The notes under the pieces: generated by a model
The model's database searches: none
The model's input: the letters and a program-made list of their open reading frames with translations, nothing else
What the model was told of the DNA's origin: nothing
Made by a program: the position numbers and the translations under genes
Assembly: GCA_020634155.1 (NCBI GenBank)
Contig: JACKCI010000001.1
Location: 2,046,001-2,110,000, forward strand
Direction of reading: 5' to 3'
Source: Anaerolineales bacterium
GTDB lineage: Bacteria; Chloroflexota; Anaerolineae; Aggregatilineales; J027
Length of the DNA stretch: 64,000 nt
Shown here: piece after piece, positions 8,320 to 17,047 of the stretch
How positions within the stretch are numbered: the stretch's first letter is position 1
Layout of the letters: each line of letters starts with the position of its first letter

Positions 8320-9454
8320 CGGCTCCCACCAGCAAGAGTAAATGCCAAACGCCTTCGGTTAATGGACTGGTCTCGATAAATTCATCCAAGCGATGGGCAT
8401 TGCCACCGTAGGTCACGCCCACCACAACCGAGGGTATACCTTGGGCCAAAAGGATGTTGGCATCGGTGCTACCTTGTTCAAGGCCGCCATGTAGACCGAT
8501 TTCAGTGAGTGAAGACAGGGCCAATTTGACGAGCGGATGATCGCTTGGGATGCTACCCGCCGGACGGTCTCCGACTTTTTCCACCGTGAAGCTTAATTCT
8601 GGGGTTTGATGATGCCGTACCAATTCATGAATACGCTGCTCCAATTCACTCAGTGCTGCGGTTGAGGTCGAGCGCAAATCCAGATAAAGGTGGGCGTCAG
8701 TGGCGATTGAATTGACCGAATGTCCGCCACCAATCAACCCGATATTGTAAGTGGTGCGTGGCTCGGTCGGCACTCTGAGTTGGGTAATGTCAGCAGCAAA
8801 TTGCACAAGGCCATGAATAGCACTGGCACGTCCAAAGTTAAGCCAGCTATGCCCACCCTCAGCACGGGTGGCAATTCGCAGCCGTCGGACAGCAATGCCA
8901 CCATGATAAATGCGCCCAAGGGCAATGCCTTCAATCACAATGGCTGCTTTGATATTGGCAACCCGTTGGGCGACAGCGCGAATCCCGTCCAGATTACCAA
9001 GACCTTCTTCACGGGAGTTGGCAGCAAAACAAACTGCTACACCATCAGGCAATGACAAGTTAACGAGTGTTTGGGCTAGAATGAGCAAGGCTGCTACACC
9101 AAGGCTGTTGTCACCCAAGCCGGGGCCATAAACACGCCCGCCATCGTAGCGAATCGCCAAGTCGGTTTCTTGTGGAAAAACCGTATCGAGATGAGCCGAA
9201 ACTAGCACCACCTTCTCGCATTGGGGATTGCCCAGCCAGCCATAGACATTCTCCCATTCATCATGCTCGATATGGCCTAGGCCAATGGCGTGAAACTGGT
9301 CTTTGACATACGAGGCTCTAAATTTTTCCTCAAAGGTGGGGGCGGGGATTTGCTGAAGGGTAATGGCTTGGTCAAGGATAGCACCCATCTTGAGGGTTTG
9401 CCGAATGAATTGCCACTCAGTGGCTAATTGGTCAATAACAGGGTGGTTATTCAT
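8303..9454 (-). CDS. M20/M28-type metallopeptidase
   Basis: A 383-residue zinc hydrolase of the M20 group (aminoacylase, carboxypeptidase G2, PepT relatives). The metal-binding pattern is intact: HLD (His88, Asp90), the bridging Asp115 in GDNSLGVAALL, the catalytic Glu pair 149-150 in SREEGLGNLDG and His202 in the lid domain. It likely removes amino acids from small peptides or N-acyl amino acids in the cytosol; no signal peptide is seen. Its start codon directly abuts the stop of the transaldolase-like gene upstream, so the two are translated from one message. Confidence 0.88.
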   Translation of the reverse strand: MNNHPVIDQLATEWQFIRQTLKMGAILDQAITLQQIPAPTFEEKFRASYVKDQFHAIGLGHIEHDEWENVYGWLGNPQCEKVVLVSAHLDTVFPQETDLAIRYDGGRVYGPGLGDNSLGVAALLILAQTLVNLSLPDGVAVCFAANSREEGLGNLDGIRAVAQRVANIKAAIVIEGIALGRIYHGGIAVRRLRIATRAEGGHSWLNFGRASAIHGLVQFAADITQLRVPTEPRTTYNIGLIGGGHSVNSIATDAHLYLDLRSTSTAALSELEQRIHELVRHHQTPELSFTVEKVGDRPAGSIPSDHPLVKLALSSLTEIGLHGGLEQGSTDANILLAQGIPSVVVGVTYGGNAHRLDEFIETSPLTEGVWHLLLLVGAAIRSV

Positions 9455-10075
9455 TTACGTTGGGTCCATTTCTTGGAGGACGCGCTCGGTTAGCGGATGG
9501 TCGCCAACTTTGCAGAGAATGTCAAAGGGTAAGGCAACGTGATGCACACCAAGTTGAAGGATTTGCAATGCCTGCTCTGCTGTCTGAATCTCTCCGGCAA
9601 GGACTTCAACATCAAAACGGGCCAGCAACTGCACCATATCGGCAATCAAATTGAGACCCTGCCCATTGAGCAGCTTATCGGCACGATTAAAGTGGACTAT
9701 CACATAGTCGGCACCTGCTTCAGCAGCAGCATAGCCTTGTAAAGGACTAAATACGCTGGTGATGGCGACATCAATTTCAGAAACACGGCTCATAAATCGT
9801 AGATTTTCGGTGGTGGCAGCTAGTTTGACCACTACCCGATCCGGTCGTAGGTCATAAGCTTGCCATGCTTCGTCAATGCGTCCTTCAAGGGTTGGAGCCG
9901 TGAGGTGGTAAAAAACATGACCATCAACAATTTCAACCAATTCTTCGAGGGTATCAAGAGTGGGTTTGTCCAATTGCCGCATCAGGTCAGGGTTAGTGAG
10001 TATCCCAGAGACAAAGCCCAATTTTTGAGAGGCACGTGCTTCATCGGCTCGTGCAGATTCAAGAAAAAACGCCAT
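9455..10075 (-). CDS. Transaldolase / fructose-6-phosphate aldolase family protein
   Basis: A 206-residue TIM-barrel protein of the small transaldolase (TalC/FSA) group. It has the early SGILTNPDL motif, corresponding to the family's 'G.TTNP' pattern, and the Schiff-base Lys84 in VVVKLAATT, followed by ITSVFSPLQGYAAAEAGADYV. Family members transfer or cleave dihydroxyacetone units of sugar phosphates. Several loop residues differ from typical TalC (HFNRADKLL in place of the usual 'GR..D' region), so the exact substrate is uncertain. It is the first gene of a two-gene unit with the peptidase. Confidence 0.8.
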   Translation of the reverse strand: MAFFLESARADEARASQKLGFVSGILTNPDLMRQLDKPTLDTLEELVEIVDGHVFYHLTAPTLEGRIDEAWQAYDLRPDRVVVKLAATTENLRFMSRVSEIDVAITSVFSPLQGYAAAEAGADYVIVHFNRADKLLNGQGLNLIADMVQLLARFDVEVLAGEIQTAEQALQILQLGVHHVALPFDILCKVGDHPLTERVLQEMDPT

Positions 10076-10099
10076 GACAACTGTTACCTTATTCTGTGC

Positions 10100-10127
10100 T
10101 TGGCAAGGTCGCCAGCTTCGTTATAAT
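10100..10127 (+). promoter_or_regulatory. Sigma-70-type promoter of the pseudo-receiver regulator
   Basis: TTGGCA (10100-10105) and TATAAT (10122-10127) are separated by 16 bases and stand about 50 bases before the GTG at 10178. It lies in the divergent gap between the transaldolase-like gene and the regulator. Confidence 0.65.
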
Positions 10128-10177
10128 CATTTTACTTTCCAGACCATCTCCACACAACATTAAAGGTGAGTGTCTTA

Positions 10178-10864
10178 GTGGGAAAAATCTGCATTCTGCT
10201 GCTAGAAGGCAAGCGCACCAGTCAGCAACAATCGTTGTTGACCCCATTAAGCCGCCGATATAACGTGGTGTTGACCCACACGGGTAGCCAAGCAGTGGAG
10301 GCTTTGCTAACCCATCAACCGCTTGTGGCTGTTCTCAATCTTGTATCAATGCGGACTTCAGGGCAACGCATCTCGCACCTGATTCGCCTACGCGATGAAG
10401 CCTTGCCGATTATCTACATCAAAAAGGCCGAGGGTAAACGGGCGGGCAAGGTCACCCAATTTAGTGATACAGATATTGTCTTGCATCAGCCCTTCACCCC
10501 CCGCAAACTCTATAACCGTATCGAGCGCTGTATGGCGGCTAAGGATGGCGAGATTGTTGTAGCTGGCCCCTTCCGTCTTAATCTCAAGAGCCGTATCCTG
10601 TTGACCAATACGCAAAACGAGATTCGGCTGACCCCCAAGCAGTCCAAGCTTCTAGAGTTGTTTATGCGCCAACCCAATACCATCCTTGACCGTCGCTATT
10701 TGATGGAGCAGGTCTGGGATACCGACTATCTTGGTGATACCCGCACACTGGATGTGCATATTCGCTGGATACGTGAGGTGCTAGAGGAGAAGCCCAGTAA
10801 ACCCATCTTCCTCCGCACCATTCGTGGTAAGGGCTATATGCTGGATATTAATCCGGATAAATAA
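10178..10864 (+). CDS. OmpR-type winged-helix regulator with degenerate receiver domain
   Basis: About 228 residues. The C-terminal half (about 127-224) is a clear OmpR/PhoB DNA-binding domain: IRLTPKQSKLLELF, a recognition helix in TRTLDVHIRWIR and the wing FLRTIRGKGY. The N-terminal half has the size and strand pattern of a receiver, but the phosphoacceptor position reads VLNLVS (Asn instead of Asp). The acidic pair reads LLLEGK, and the conserved Lys in the 'KPF' motif is Gln in HQPF. It is therefore unlikely to be switched by phosphorylation. I prefer GTG 10178, which has AAAGGTGA about nine bases upstream; GTG 10166 in frame is the longer option. Confidence 0.85.
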   Translation: MGKICILLLEGKRTSQQQSLLTPLSRRYNVVLTHTGSQAVEALLTHQPLVAVLNLVSMRTSGQRISHLIRLRDEALPIIYIKKAEGKRAGKVTQFSDTDIVLHQPFTPRKLYNRIERCMAAKDGEIVVAGPFRLNLKSRILLTNTQNEIRLTPKQSKLLELFMRQPNTILDRRYLMEQVWDTDYLGDTRTLDVHIRWIREVLEEKPSKPIFLRTIRGKGYMLDINPDK

Positions 10865-11450
10865 GCGGGGGTGCCCATCGAATACCGGGCATGGCCTCCA
10901 TATAAGTGCTGGCACTCACCCCTAGTGCTTTCAATACACCATCTTGTGCCAAAAAATTACCCATTTTCAAGAATTTATCACGGGCAGCCTTATCGCTTAA
11001 TAGTTCTCCCAATAGCTGGCAATCGCGGTTCCAGCCAATACTGGCGATTTCAAAAGCGACGGTTTGATAAAGTTGTAGGGCAAGGGCTTTATAGGTCTCA
11101 TGCACGGCAATCAAGCTCAGGTCTTCAATGGAAGGCCCAAACATCCCTGACGGTACAATCATGGAGATACACTCAAAAAGAGAGCGTGTCACCAAAATAT
11201 CGACCCCAATCTGCTTTTCACCGAGAACCAAGAGGCCATGTTGGGTATAAGTTGCGGTAGGAGCAGGGTACTGAATATCAACCTTCTCTGGCCTCGGTTC
11301 GCCGGGAACAAATCGACTCACGAATGGCCCCTCTAAACGGTTATCTTCCCATAAAACATTGATCAGGCGCGTCCATTGGCTATCACGTAGAGTCGCAAAA
11401 CTCATATTCAACTCAAAATGCCGTCCTGACCAAGTGGCTTTGGTACTCAA
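10848..11450 (-). CDS. Conserved hypothetical protein
   Basis: I do not recognise a family. About 200 residues, soluble, with no signal peptide or membrane segment. A mostly beta N-terminal half (HFELNMSFATL, GLLVLGEKQIGVDILV) is followed by a helical half (SLIAVHETYKALALQLYQTVAFEIASIGW). I chose the TTG at 11450: it begins one base after the upstream stop and has GGAAGGAG ten bases before it. An ATG at 11483 would add 11 residues but overlaps the upstream gene and would place that binding site inside the coding region. It is the last gene of the leftward run and overlaps the end of the regulator gene by 17 bases. Confidence 0.6.
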   Translation of the reverse strand: MSTKATWSGRHFELNMSFATLRDSQWTRLINVLWEDNRLEGPFVSRFVPGEPRPEKVDIQYPAPTATYTQHGLLVLGEKQIGVDILVTRSLFECISMIVPSGMFGPSIEDLSLIAVHETYKALALQLYQTVAFEIASIGWNRDCQLLGELLSDKAARDKFLKMGNFLAQDGVLKALGVSASTYMEAMPGIRWAPPLIYPD

Positions 11451-11451
11451 G

Positions 11452-12156
11452 TTAGAACGTCTCCTTCCGATGCAGATAAACACGCTTTTGGTGACATTGT
11501 GGACAACAGCCCGCTATTTTAGCCGTTTCTTTACGTTGGCGCTCTTGCAATTGTGCGATTCGACGGCTGGTGAGTTGGTGTTGCGTATCAAGTAGGACTT
11601 CCCACTCAAGGAGGGACACAGGGTACTCATCCATCATAGGTGTGGGTTCTACAATCGCCAATTCCTTTTGTAGAGCCGCGAAAAAGCGCAGAATGGTGGT
11701 GGCCTCAGTAGATAAGAGTCGCACAACTACATCAGCAGCCACTTCGCCAGCAATGACTGCTTTACGCTCAATAGTCAGCGTTTGGCGGAGATAGTCGAGT
11801 TTTTGATGGAGCCATGTCACCGCGTCCAGATGGTCGTCTAAAAAAAAGGGGAGGCTTTCTAGAACCTGCCCCCCTTCCATTGGCTGTTGGCAACTTGGGC
11901 ATGTCGGGATAGGTGTTGTGACAAAGGCCCCCTCAAAATAGGCTTCCACGGCTGCCACCAAGTCGGGCATGGTCTCAGTCAAACGCACCGTCCGCCGCAC
12001 AATCTGATAATGCTCAGGGCAGATATAGTCTTCCCAAAAGCCATCAATGGGTTGGTGGGGATGCTCAACAACAGTCTGCCCTGCAAATGGCAACAGGGCA
12101 TTGACTACGGCCTGCCAACGACACGCTGTGCAGCGAATCCCCCACCTAAAGTTCAT
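11452..12156 (-). CDS. Zinc-ribbon hypothetical protein
   Basis: A 234-residue protein with three Cys-pair knuckles: CTAC near the N-terminus (9-12), CPSCQQP in the middle and CCPQCHQ near the C-terminus, plus CPEH. These look like metal-binding ribbons separated by a helical central region. I do not recognise the family. It starts inside the last bases of fur (11-base overlap) and its stop is one base from the next start, so the three genes are coupled. Placement after a Fur-type regulator makes a metal-related or redox role possible, but that is inference. Confidence 0.65.
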   Translation of the reverse strand: MNFRWGIRCTACRWQAVVNALLPFAGQTVVEHPHQPIDGFWEDYICPEHYQIVRRTVRLTETMPDLVAAVEAYFEGAFVTTPIPTCPSCQQPMEGGQVLESLPFFLDDHLDAVTWLHQKLDYLRQTLTIERKAVIAGEVAADVVVRLLSTEATTILRFFAALQKELAIVEPTPMMDEYPVSLLEWEVLLDTQHQLTSRRIAQLQERQRKETAKIAGCCPQCHQKRVYLHRKETF

Positions 12157-12577
12157 AGCACGCCTTACAATGCCCGAAGAACTCTAGGAGATGACCCTCA
12201 ATATGAAAGCCATAGCGTGCCTCTAATTGTTGGATGAGGGTATCAAGCGGGCAGTCGTCGAAGTGGATGACTTTGCCACAGTTTTGGCATACCAAATGAT
12301 GATGATGGCCGCCCATCATAATCGCATAACGTGCATTGGCCTCTCCCTGAAAAACAGGTCGAATTAGGCCAAGGCGCGTGAATAGCTCCAAGGTGCGATA
12401 AACACTCATACGGCCCACGCTCGAATCACGTTGGGCTACTAACTCCACCACTTCCGGCGCAGTGAGATGCCGATGCTCCATCAGCAATACCTCCGCGACC
12501 CGTTGGCGGGGTTTGGTGTATTTATACCCTGCTTGGCGCAGGAGTTCAGTGACTAACTGCTCATGCTCTGGTTTCAT
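12146..12577 (-). CDS. Fur-family transcriptional regulator
   Basis: About 143 residues from the ATG at 12577. The winged helix (LLRQAGYKYTKPRQRVAEVLL, read in two parts; then SVGRMSVYRTLELFTRLGLI) and the metal-binding dimerisation domain (GGHHHHLVCQNCGKVIHFDDCPLD, in parts, and CKAC at the end) are typical of Fur/PerR/Zur repressors. Two CxxC pairs suggest a structural zinc site. Which metal or signal it reads cannot be told. The frame stays open to an ATG at 12631, but the shorter start gives the usual family length. It is followed without a gap by the zinc-ribbon gene. Confidence 0.9.
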   Translation of the reverse strand: MKPEHEQLVTELLRQAGYKYTKPRQRVAEVLLMEHRHLTAPEVVELVAQRDSSVGRMSVYRTLELFTRLGLIRPVFQGEANARYAIMMGGHHHHLVCQNCGKVIHFDDCPLDTLIQQLEARYGFHIEGHLLEFFGHCKACYEL

Positions 12578-12655
12578 ACTGTTAAGCTTACCGAGGGACA
12601 AATGCTTAGGCAAGTAGGAAAGCTGAAGCACCTCACCAGATGCCCCAGCTTGAGC

Positions 12656-13390
12656 TTAGTTTGCGTCAGTGGGTTGGGGGTTAATGGGAGCCAACTCAAG
12701 GGCAGGTTGAGTCGGGGTGGTGGGGTCAGGGTTGTTCTTGAAATAAGCTTGCTTGGCCTGTAAGTCATGGAAAGCAATGGTCACTGGTTCGTCCTCCGGA
12801 CCGCCGCTGATGAGAGCCACTTGTCCAGCCGCACTAATGCTCTTGTCCTCATAATCGCCCACAAATTCGCCATTCACATAGAGCGCTTGATAGTTATCAA
12901 TGCAATAGGCTTGGATGGTATTGGTGCCATCTTCTTTGATGGCGTCATTTTTGCGCCAGTTCTCCAAAAAGCGTAGTCGTGAGCCATCAGCTTTGGCAAT
13001 GGCCCAAAAGCCATCATTGCTAATCAGAAAGGCATAGCCCGCGTTCTGTTCATCCACCCGACACATGACGCCAAACCAATTGTCATCAGTACCCGCTTGT
13101 TGGTTGGCTTGTACCTCAACCATCACATTTTTCAGCGGATCCGCTTGGCTCTTACCCGTCAGGTATCGCCCACTGCGGACATTGGTGGTATGAATGATGT
13201 ACTGCTCACCTTGTTGGGCTAGGCTCGACCCGTCCTCAAAGGTGCCCGTCTCGAAATCAGCGGTAGAACTGACCCACGCTTCATCGCTGACCACCCAATC
13301 CTTGGCGGAATGCTTGGGGTCGGGGTCGCCACTACAGGCTGCAAGGAAAATAACCAGTAACATGACTGGCCCAATGCGTTTTGTTTTCAT
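12656..13390 (-). CDS. Lipoprotein with concanavalin-like (DUF1080-like) domain
   Basis: A 244-residue protein. It begins with a type II signal peptide: positive start, hydrophobic stretch LLVIFLAAC, and lipobox Cys at about residue 19. The mature part has a laminin-G/concanavalin-like beta sandwich pattern: SGRYLTGKS, VMVEVQANQ, FGVMCRVDEQNAGYAFLIS, YQALYVNGEFVGDY and GQVALISGG. Such domains bind sugars or peptides. The Thr/Pro-rich tail may be a spacer. It lies nine bases after the FAH-family gene and probably shares its message, although no functional link is evident. Confidence 0.75.
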   Translation of the reverse strand: MKTKRIGPVMLLVIFLAACSGDPDPKHSAKDWVVSDEAWVSSTADFETGTFEDGSSLAQQGEQYIIHTTNVRSGRYLTGKSQADPLKNVMVEVQANQQAGTDDNWFGVMCRVDEQNAGYAFLISNDGFWAIAKADGSRLRFLENWRKNDAIKEDGTNTIQAYCIDNYQALYVNGEFVGDYEDKSISAAGQVALISGGPEDEPVTIAFHDLQAKQAYFKNNPDPTTPTQPALELAPINPQPTDAN

Positions 13391-13399
13391 TGACTCTAT

Positions 13400-14122
13400 C
13401 TATCCAATGGTGTTGCGTAAAATACCAATATGTTCAATCTCTAGCTCAACCACATCCCCGACTTGGAGCCAGCGCCCCAAGGCACTCTTTTCGCCACCTA
13501 ATTCCAATAGGCAGCCTGTACCAACGGTGCCACTCCCGATGACATCACCGGGGTAGAGCATGGTTGAGGCCGATGCACGCTCTATCATTTGAGCGAATGT
13601 GAAGTAAATATCTTTCGTATTGCCGCGAGAGAGCGCTTGCCCATTGACCCGCGCCACCATCGCCAAGTCAAAGCGGGTATCGACTCCATCCCCAATACGG
13701 CAATCATCCAGTTCATCAGGGGTGATGATGACAGGGCCGAGCGAGGTAGCAAAGTCTTTGCCCTTGGCAGGCCCTAACCCGACCTTCATCTCGCGGCGTT
13801 GAATGTCGCGGGCGCTCCAGTCGTTCATGATGGTATAACCCGCAATATAGTCCATTGCCTCGGCAGCGGGAATATTGATACCCTGCTTGCCGATGATAAA
13901 GGCAATCTCTAGTTCATAGTCTAACCACTCGGTGTAGTTTGGCTTAGGGACAACCTGCTCATGGTGGTAGATAGACTGGTGGTTGGAAAAATAGAAGACG
14001 GGAAAGTCATACCATTCGGCAATCATGTCGCGGCCTCGATTGGCAAGGGCGGTCTTGACATGCTGCTCAAATGCGTAAAAATCCCGCAATGAGTTGATTC
14101 GGTTTGGAATCGGTTGGCGCAT
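13400..14122 (-). CDS. Fumarylacetoacetate hydrolase family protein
   Basis: A 240-residue FAH-fold enzyme. It has the DYELEIAFIIGK metal-binding core (Glu residues of the conserved 'D.E.E' motif), MNDWSARDIQ, GPAKGKDFATSLGP, and a later LYPGDVIGSGTVGTG loop. Members cleave fumarylacetoacetate or hydrolyse and decarboxylate related oxo acids using Mg or Ca. It is shorter than the usual 320 or so residues, with almost no N-terminal domain before RDFYAFEQHV. The ATG has AAAGGA six bases upstream, so the short form looks real. It is 68 bases downstream of hppD, consistent with tyrosine or aromatic degradation. Confidence 0.88.
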   Translation of the reverse strand: MRQPIPNRINSLRDFYAFEQHVKTALANRGRDMIAEWYDFPVFYFSNHQSIYHHEQVVPKPNYTEWLDYELEIAFIIGKQGINIPAAEAMDYIAGYTIMNDWSARDIQRREMKVGLGPAKGKDFATSLGPVIITPDELDDCRIGDGVDTRFDLAMVARVNGQALSRGNTKDIYFTFAQMIERASASTMLYPGDVIGSGTVGTGCLLELGGEKSALGRWLQVGDVVELEIEHIGILRNTIG

Positions 14123-14190
14123 AAAACGTCCTTTAGTGGGGTAGGGGGTGCAAAGGGCGAGTCTGGATAACCCGCCCCATTGGATTCAAT

Positions 14191-15342
14191 CTATTCGAGG
14201 GTGCCGCGCAGAGCCTGTTCACGTTCAATACTCTCAAAGAGCGACTTGAAGTTACCCAAGCCAAAGCCTCGGCTGCCACGTCGTTGGATGATTTCAAAGA
14301 ACATGGTAGGGCGGTCGCCCAGTGGACGGGTAAAGATTTGCAGCAAATAGCCCTCGTCGTCCACATCCAGCAAAATGCCCAGCTTACGGACAGTCTCAAG
14401 GTCTTCTTTGACGTTGGCGTTCTTTTCCTTGAGGCGCTGCAAAATCACCTCGTCATAGTAGGCATCGGGGGGCGGGGTCAAGAACTCGACGCCGCGTGAG
14501 CGCAACTCCGTTACAGTGCGGATGATGTCATCGGTAATCATCGCCACATGCTGCACACCTGCCCCATGATAGAAGTCGAGGTACTCCTCAATTTGCGACT
14601 TCTTGCGGCCTTGGGCGGGTTCGTTAATGGGGAATTTGACACGCCCATTGCCGTTTTCCATCACTTTGGACATCAAGGCAGTGTACTCGGTGCTGATGGC
14701 TTGGTCGTCGAAGTGAATCAACTGACGAAAGCCCATTACGTGATGATAGAAATTGACCCAATAATTCATCTTGCCGAGTTCGACATTGCCGACAATATGG
14801 TCAATTGCAGCCAATCCTACTGAGTTTTTGGCTTCATCAGCAGTGGGGATGGCGCGGAATCCCGGCAAAAAGGTGCCGTTATAGTCGGTGCGCTCAATGA
14901 ATTTGTGGATGGTGTCGCCATAAATCTCAATGGCACTGACGCGAATACGCCCATGTTCATCTTCAAAGTCGATAGCGTCATGCAGACCACGTGCGCCGCG
15001 ACTGGTAGTGGCATGATAGGCTTCGGCAGCATCTGGCACCTCAAGCGCAATGGCTCGCACACCGTCCCCATGTACCATCTGGTGGGCGCTGATGTCGGTG
15101 TTGGGATGATAGGCTCCAGTCAAGACCATAAAGACTTTACCTTGCTTCAAGACATAGGACGTGGTGCGGCGGTTGCCCGTCTCAAGGCCGGAATAGGCAA
15201 CAGGGGTGAAACCATAGGCATGTTGATAGAAATAGGCGGCTTGTTTGGCATTGCCCACCCATAACTCGATATGGTCAAAGGCCTTGATTTTGAGGAAATC
15301 TGCTTCTTCAGTGATGGGACGTACATCGTCTTTTATCGCCAT
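14191..15342 (-). CDS. hppD: 4-hydroxyphenylpyruvate dioxygenase
   Basis: 383 residues from the ATG at 15342, which has AGGAGG just upstream. The open frame continues 46 codons further, but those residues do not resemble the family. Two vicinal-oxygen-chelate halves are visible. The C-terminal half holds the iron ligands: His in AAIDHIVGNV, His in GVQHVAMIT and Glu in MFFEIIQR, with the C-terminal helix pattern GFGLGNFKSLFESIE. HPPD converts 4-hydroxyphenylpyruvate and O2 to homogentisate plus CO2 in tyrosine breakdown. The FAH-family gene downstream could serve a later step, but no homogentisate dioxygenase is in the window. Confidence 0.95.
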   Translation of the reverse strand: MAIKDDVRPITEEADFLKIKAFDHIELWVGNAKQAAYFYQHAYGFTPVAYSGLETGNRRTTSYVLKQGKVFMVLTGAYHPNTDISAHQMVHGDGVRAIALEVPDAAEAYHATTSRGARGLHDAIDFEDEHGRIRVSAIEIYGDTIHKFIERTDYNGTFLPGFRAIPTADEAKNSVGLAAIDHIVGNVELGKMNYWVNFYHHVMGFRQLIHFDDQAISTEYTALMSKVMENGNGRVKFPINEPAQGRKKSQIEEYLDFYHGAGVQHVAMITDDIIRTVTELRSRGVEFLTPPPDAYYDEVILQRLKEKNANVKEDLETVRKLGILLDVDDEGYLLQIFTRPLGDRPTMFFEIIQRRGSRGFGLGNFKSLFESIEREQALRGTLE

Positions 15343-15370
15343 TAAATCCTCCTGATGATGTGATGTTGTG

Positions 15371-17047
15371 TTAGTCGCTATCCACGCGCCCACGTAAGGC
15401 ACGCAGCCATTTAATGACCCAATTCTGCTGGATGCCCGCATAGAAGGCCAACAGCCAAACCAGTACCGGCCAGCTTTCAAGGGTCTTGGGGTCGGTTAAG
15501 TCTTGGGTAACAGCCGTTGAAAGGGTGGCTAAAAGCAGCAAGAAGGTGAGAAAGCCCATCAAGCCCCCAATCACCGGACAGAGCAGGTACCAAGGGATAT
15601 GGATGGGGTCAAAGTCACGGCGGGTGGTGGTGTGCTTAATCAGCGTTGAATAAGCCAAGAACAAGCCCCCAGCCGCCCCAAATATCGTTGGCAGATAGGC
15701 CGCCCCAAAGAAACGGGCATCGGCGTTCTCTGCGACATCGCCCACAAACCCCTTGAGCAATCCCAAGCAGATTAACGCAATCCCCCAGATTAAGAGATAG
15801 CCCAAGAGTTGCGGGCTGTATTTGCGAATGGCCTCTGTCGTCCGCAAATCACGGCTGACATCAGTACGCACCCGATAGGTAATGGCACGGGCGTCGTCAT
15901 AATTGTCGCGGGATTGCAGCAGCATCTCGCTGGCTTGCAGCAATTCTTGTTGGTAGATGTCGGCACGGTCACGGTCAAGGGCGGGGTTATCAACCATATC
16001 CTCTTGGAGGCGCTCAATCGTAAACCACAAATCCGCCAACCGTCCCTCATCCACAAAGCGCTCAAGGATATTGGGGTCAGCCGTTTGGGTGGTCGGGAAC
16101 AGTTCTTTGGAACTGACACGGGCTGATGATGTAAAGGGAGCCAACAAGATACTGTCGTCGGCATCTTCTCCAGTCGCAACCTCTACCTCTGGAACAAAAA
16201 TCCCGCCTCGGTCATACGGCTCGTTGGTTAAAGCCTTTTCTGGTGATTGCGGAATGATATCCGCTAGTTTGTCGTTCTTAGAAAAAGGTGCGCCGTGTAA
16301 ATCAACGGCAGCGGGGTGGTCAAAGTCCTCTACCAAGGGGATGCCCTCTTGCCCACCATAGGGAACCGTCGTCGCGGATACATCAACCTGTGCGAGAGTC
16401 GGTTGCGAGGGTTGAGTAGGGACCGTTTCTGGCTTAGTAGGGATGATAGACTGCTGGGCAAGGCTCTGGCTATTCACTGACCCCGACAAATCAACCGCTA
16501 TTGCCAGCGCCTCCGCTGACTCAAGTGAGGGTATCGCTTCTGAGGCGTTGTCGTTAGCATTGGCCTCTTGCAAGAATGCCGATTCAAGGGCGTTCTCTGG
16601 TAGAGGGGGTGGTGTTGCAAAATCAGTCGTTGAAAGCAAACTAGCAAAAGCTGGATCGCCAATAGACACCCCATCATCCATATCCAACTCATCAATAATG
16701 GCCGCCTCTAATGTATCGGTTGGGGTAGGGGGTGTTTCGGTAAACTGGCTGGTTGAAAGCAGTTCATCAAAGGCTTGGGCTGTCAAACCCGGGCCTTCTT
16801 CTTGGTCGGCTTCTTGAAAAAATGCAGTTTCTAATTCTTCTTGACTAAGTTCGACAGTCGATTGACCTGTGGCAGGTGATTGGGGCAACATCCCAAGCGG
16901 TGGCGGGCTGGCTGAGAGCAAGTCGGCGCTTTCGTCAGGTGTTAAGCTCTCTCCCTGCGTTTCTGTGGATGCGTCTTGACCGCGCAGGATTTGCCACCCC
17001 CGTCCGCGCAAAGATACCCGTTTACGATTCTCGTCTTCGTGGCTCAT
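15371..17047 (-). CDS. Membrane protein with acidic repeat-containing N-terminal region
   Basis: 558 residues, no family recognised. The N-terminal 300 residues are acidic, Ser/Thr/Pro-rich and probably disordered. They contain about three degenerate copies of a unit of roughly 40 residues, with cores LETAFFQEAD...FDELLSTSQFTETPP, LEAAIIDELD...FASLLSTTDFATPPP and LESAFLQEAN. A helical segment (about 330-400) is followed by four predicted membrane helices (about 405-550: LLGYLLIWGIALICLG, FFGAAYLPTIFGAAGG, VIGGLMGFLTFLLLLA, VLVWLLAFYAG). Its start overlaps the ParA stop by one base, so it is translationally coupled to ParA. A membrane partner of the ATPase is plausible but unproven. Confidence 0.75.
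   Translation of the reverse strand: MSHEDENRKRVSLRGRGWQILRGQDASTETQGESLTPDESADLLSASPPPLGMLPQSPATGQSTVELSQEELETAFFQEADQEEGPGLTAQAFDELLSTSQFTETPPTPTDTLEAAIIDELDMDDGVSIGDPAFASLLSTTDFATPPPLPENALESAFLQEANANDNASEAIPSLESAEALAIAVDLSGSVNSQSLAQQSIIPTKPETVPTQPSQPTLAQVDVSATTVPYGGQEGIPLVEDFDHPAAVDLHGAPFSKNDKLADIIPQSPEKALTNEPYDRGGIFVPEVEVATGEDADDSILLAPFTSSARVSSKELFPTTQTADPNILERFVDEGRLADLWFTIERLQEDMVDNPALDRDRADIYQQELLQASEMLLQSRDNYDDARAITYRVRTDVSRDLRTTEAIRKYSPQLLGYLLIWGIALICLGLLKGFVGDVAENADARFFGAAYLPTIFGAAGGLFLAYSTLIKHTTTRRDFDPIHIPWYLLCPVIGGLMGFLTFLLLLATLSTAVTQDLTDPKTLESWPVLVWLLAFYAGIQQNWVIKWLRALRGRVDSD

Noticed and set aside
15343..15480. 46-codon upstream extension of the hppD frame
   Set aside because: The ATG at 15342 has AGGAGG just upstream, and the extension overlaps the C-terminal coding part of the membrane-protein gene with no family similarity.
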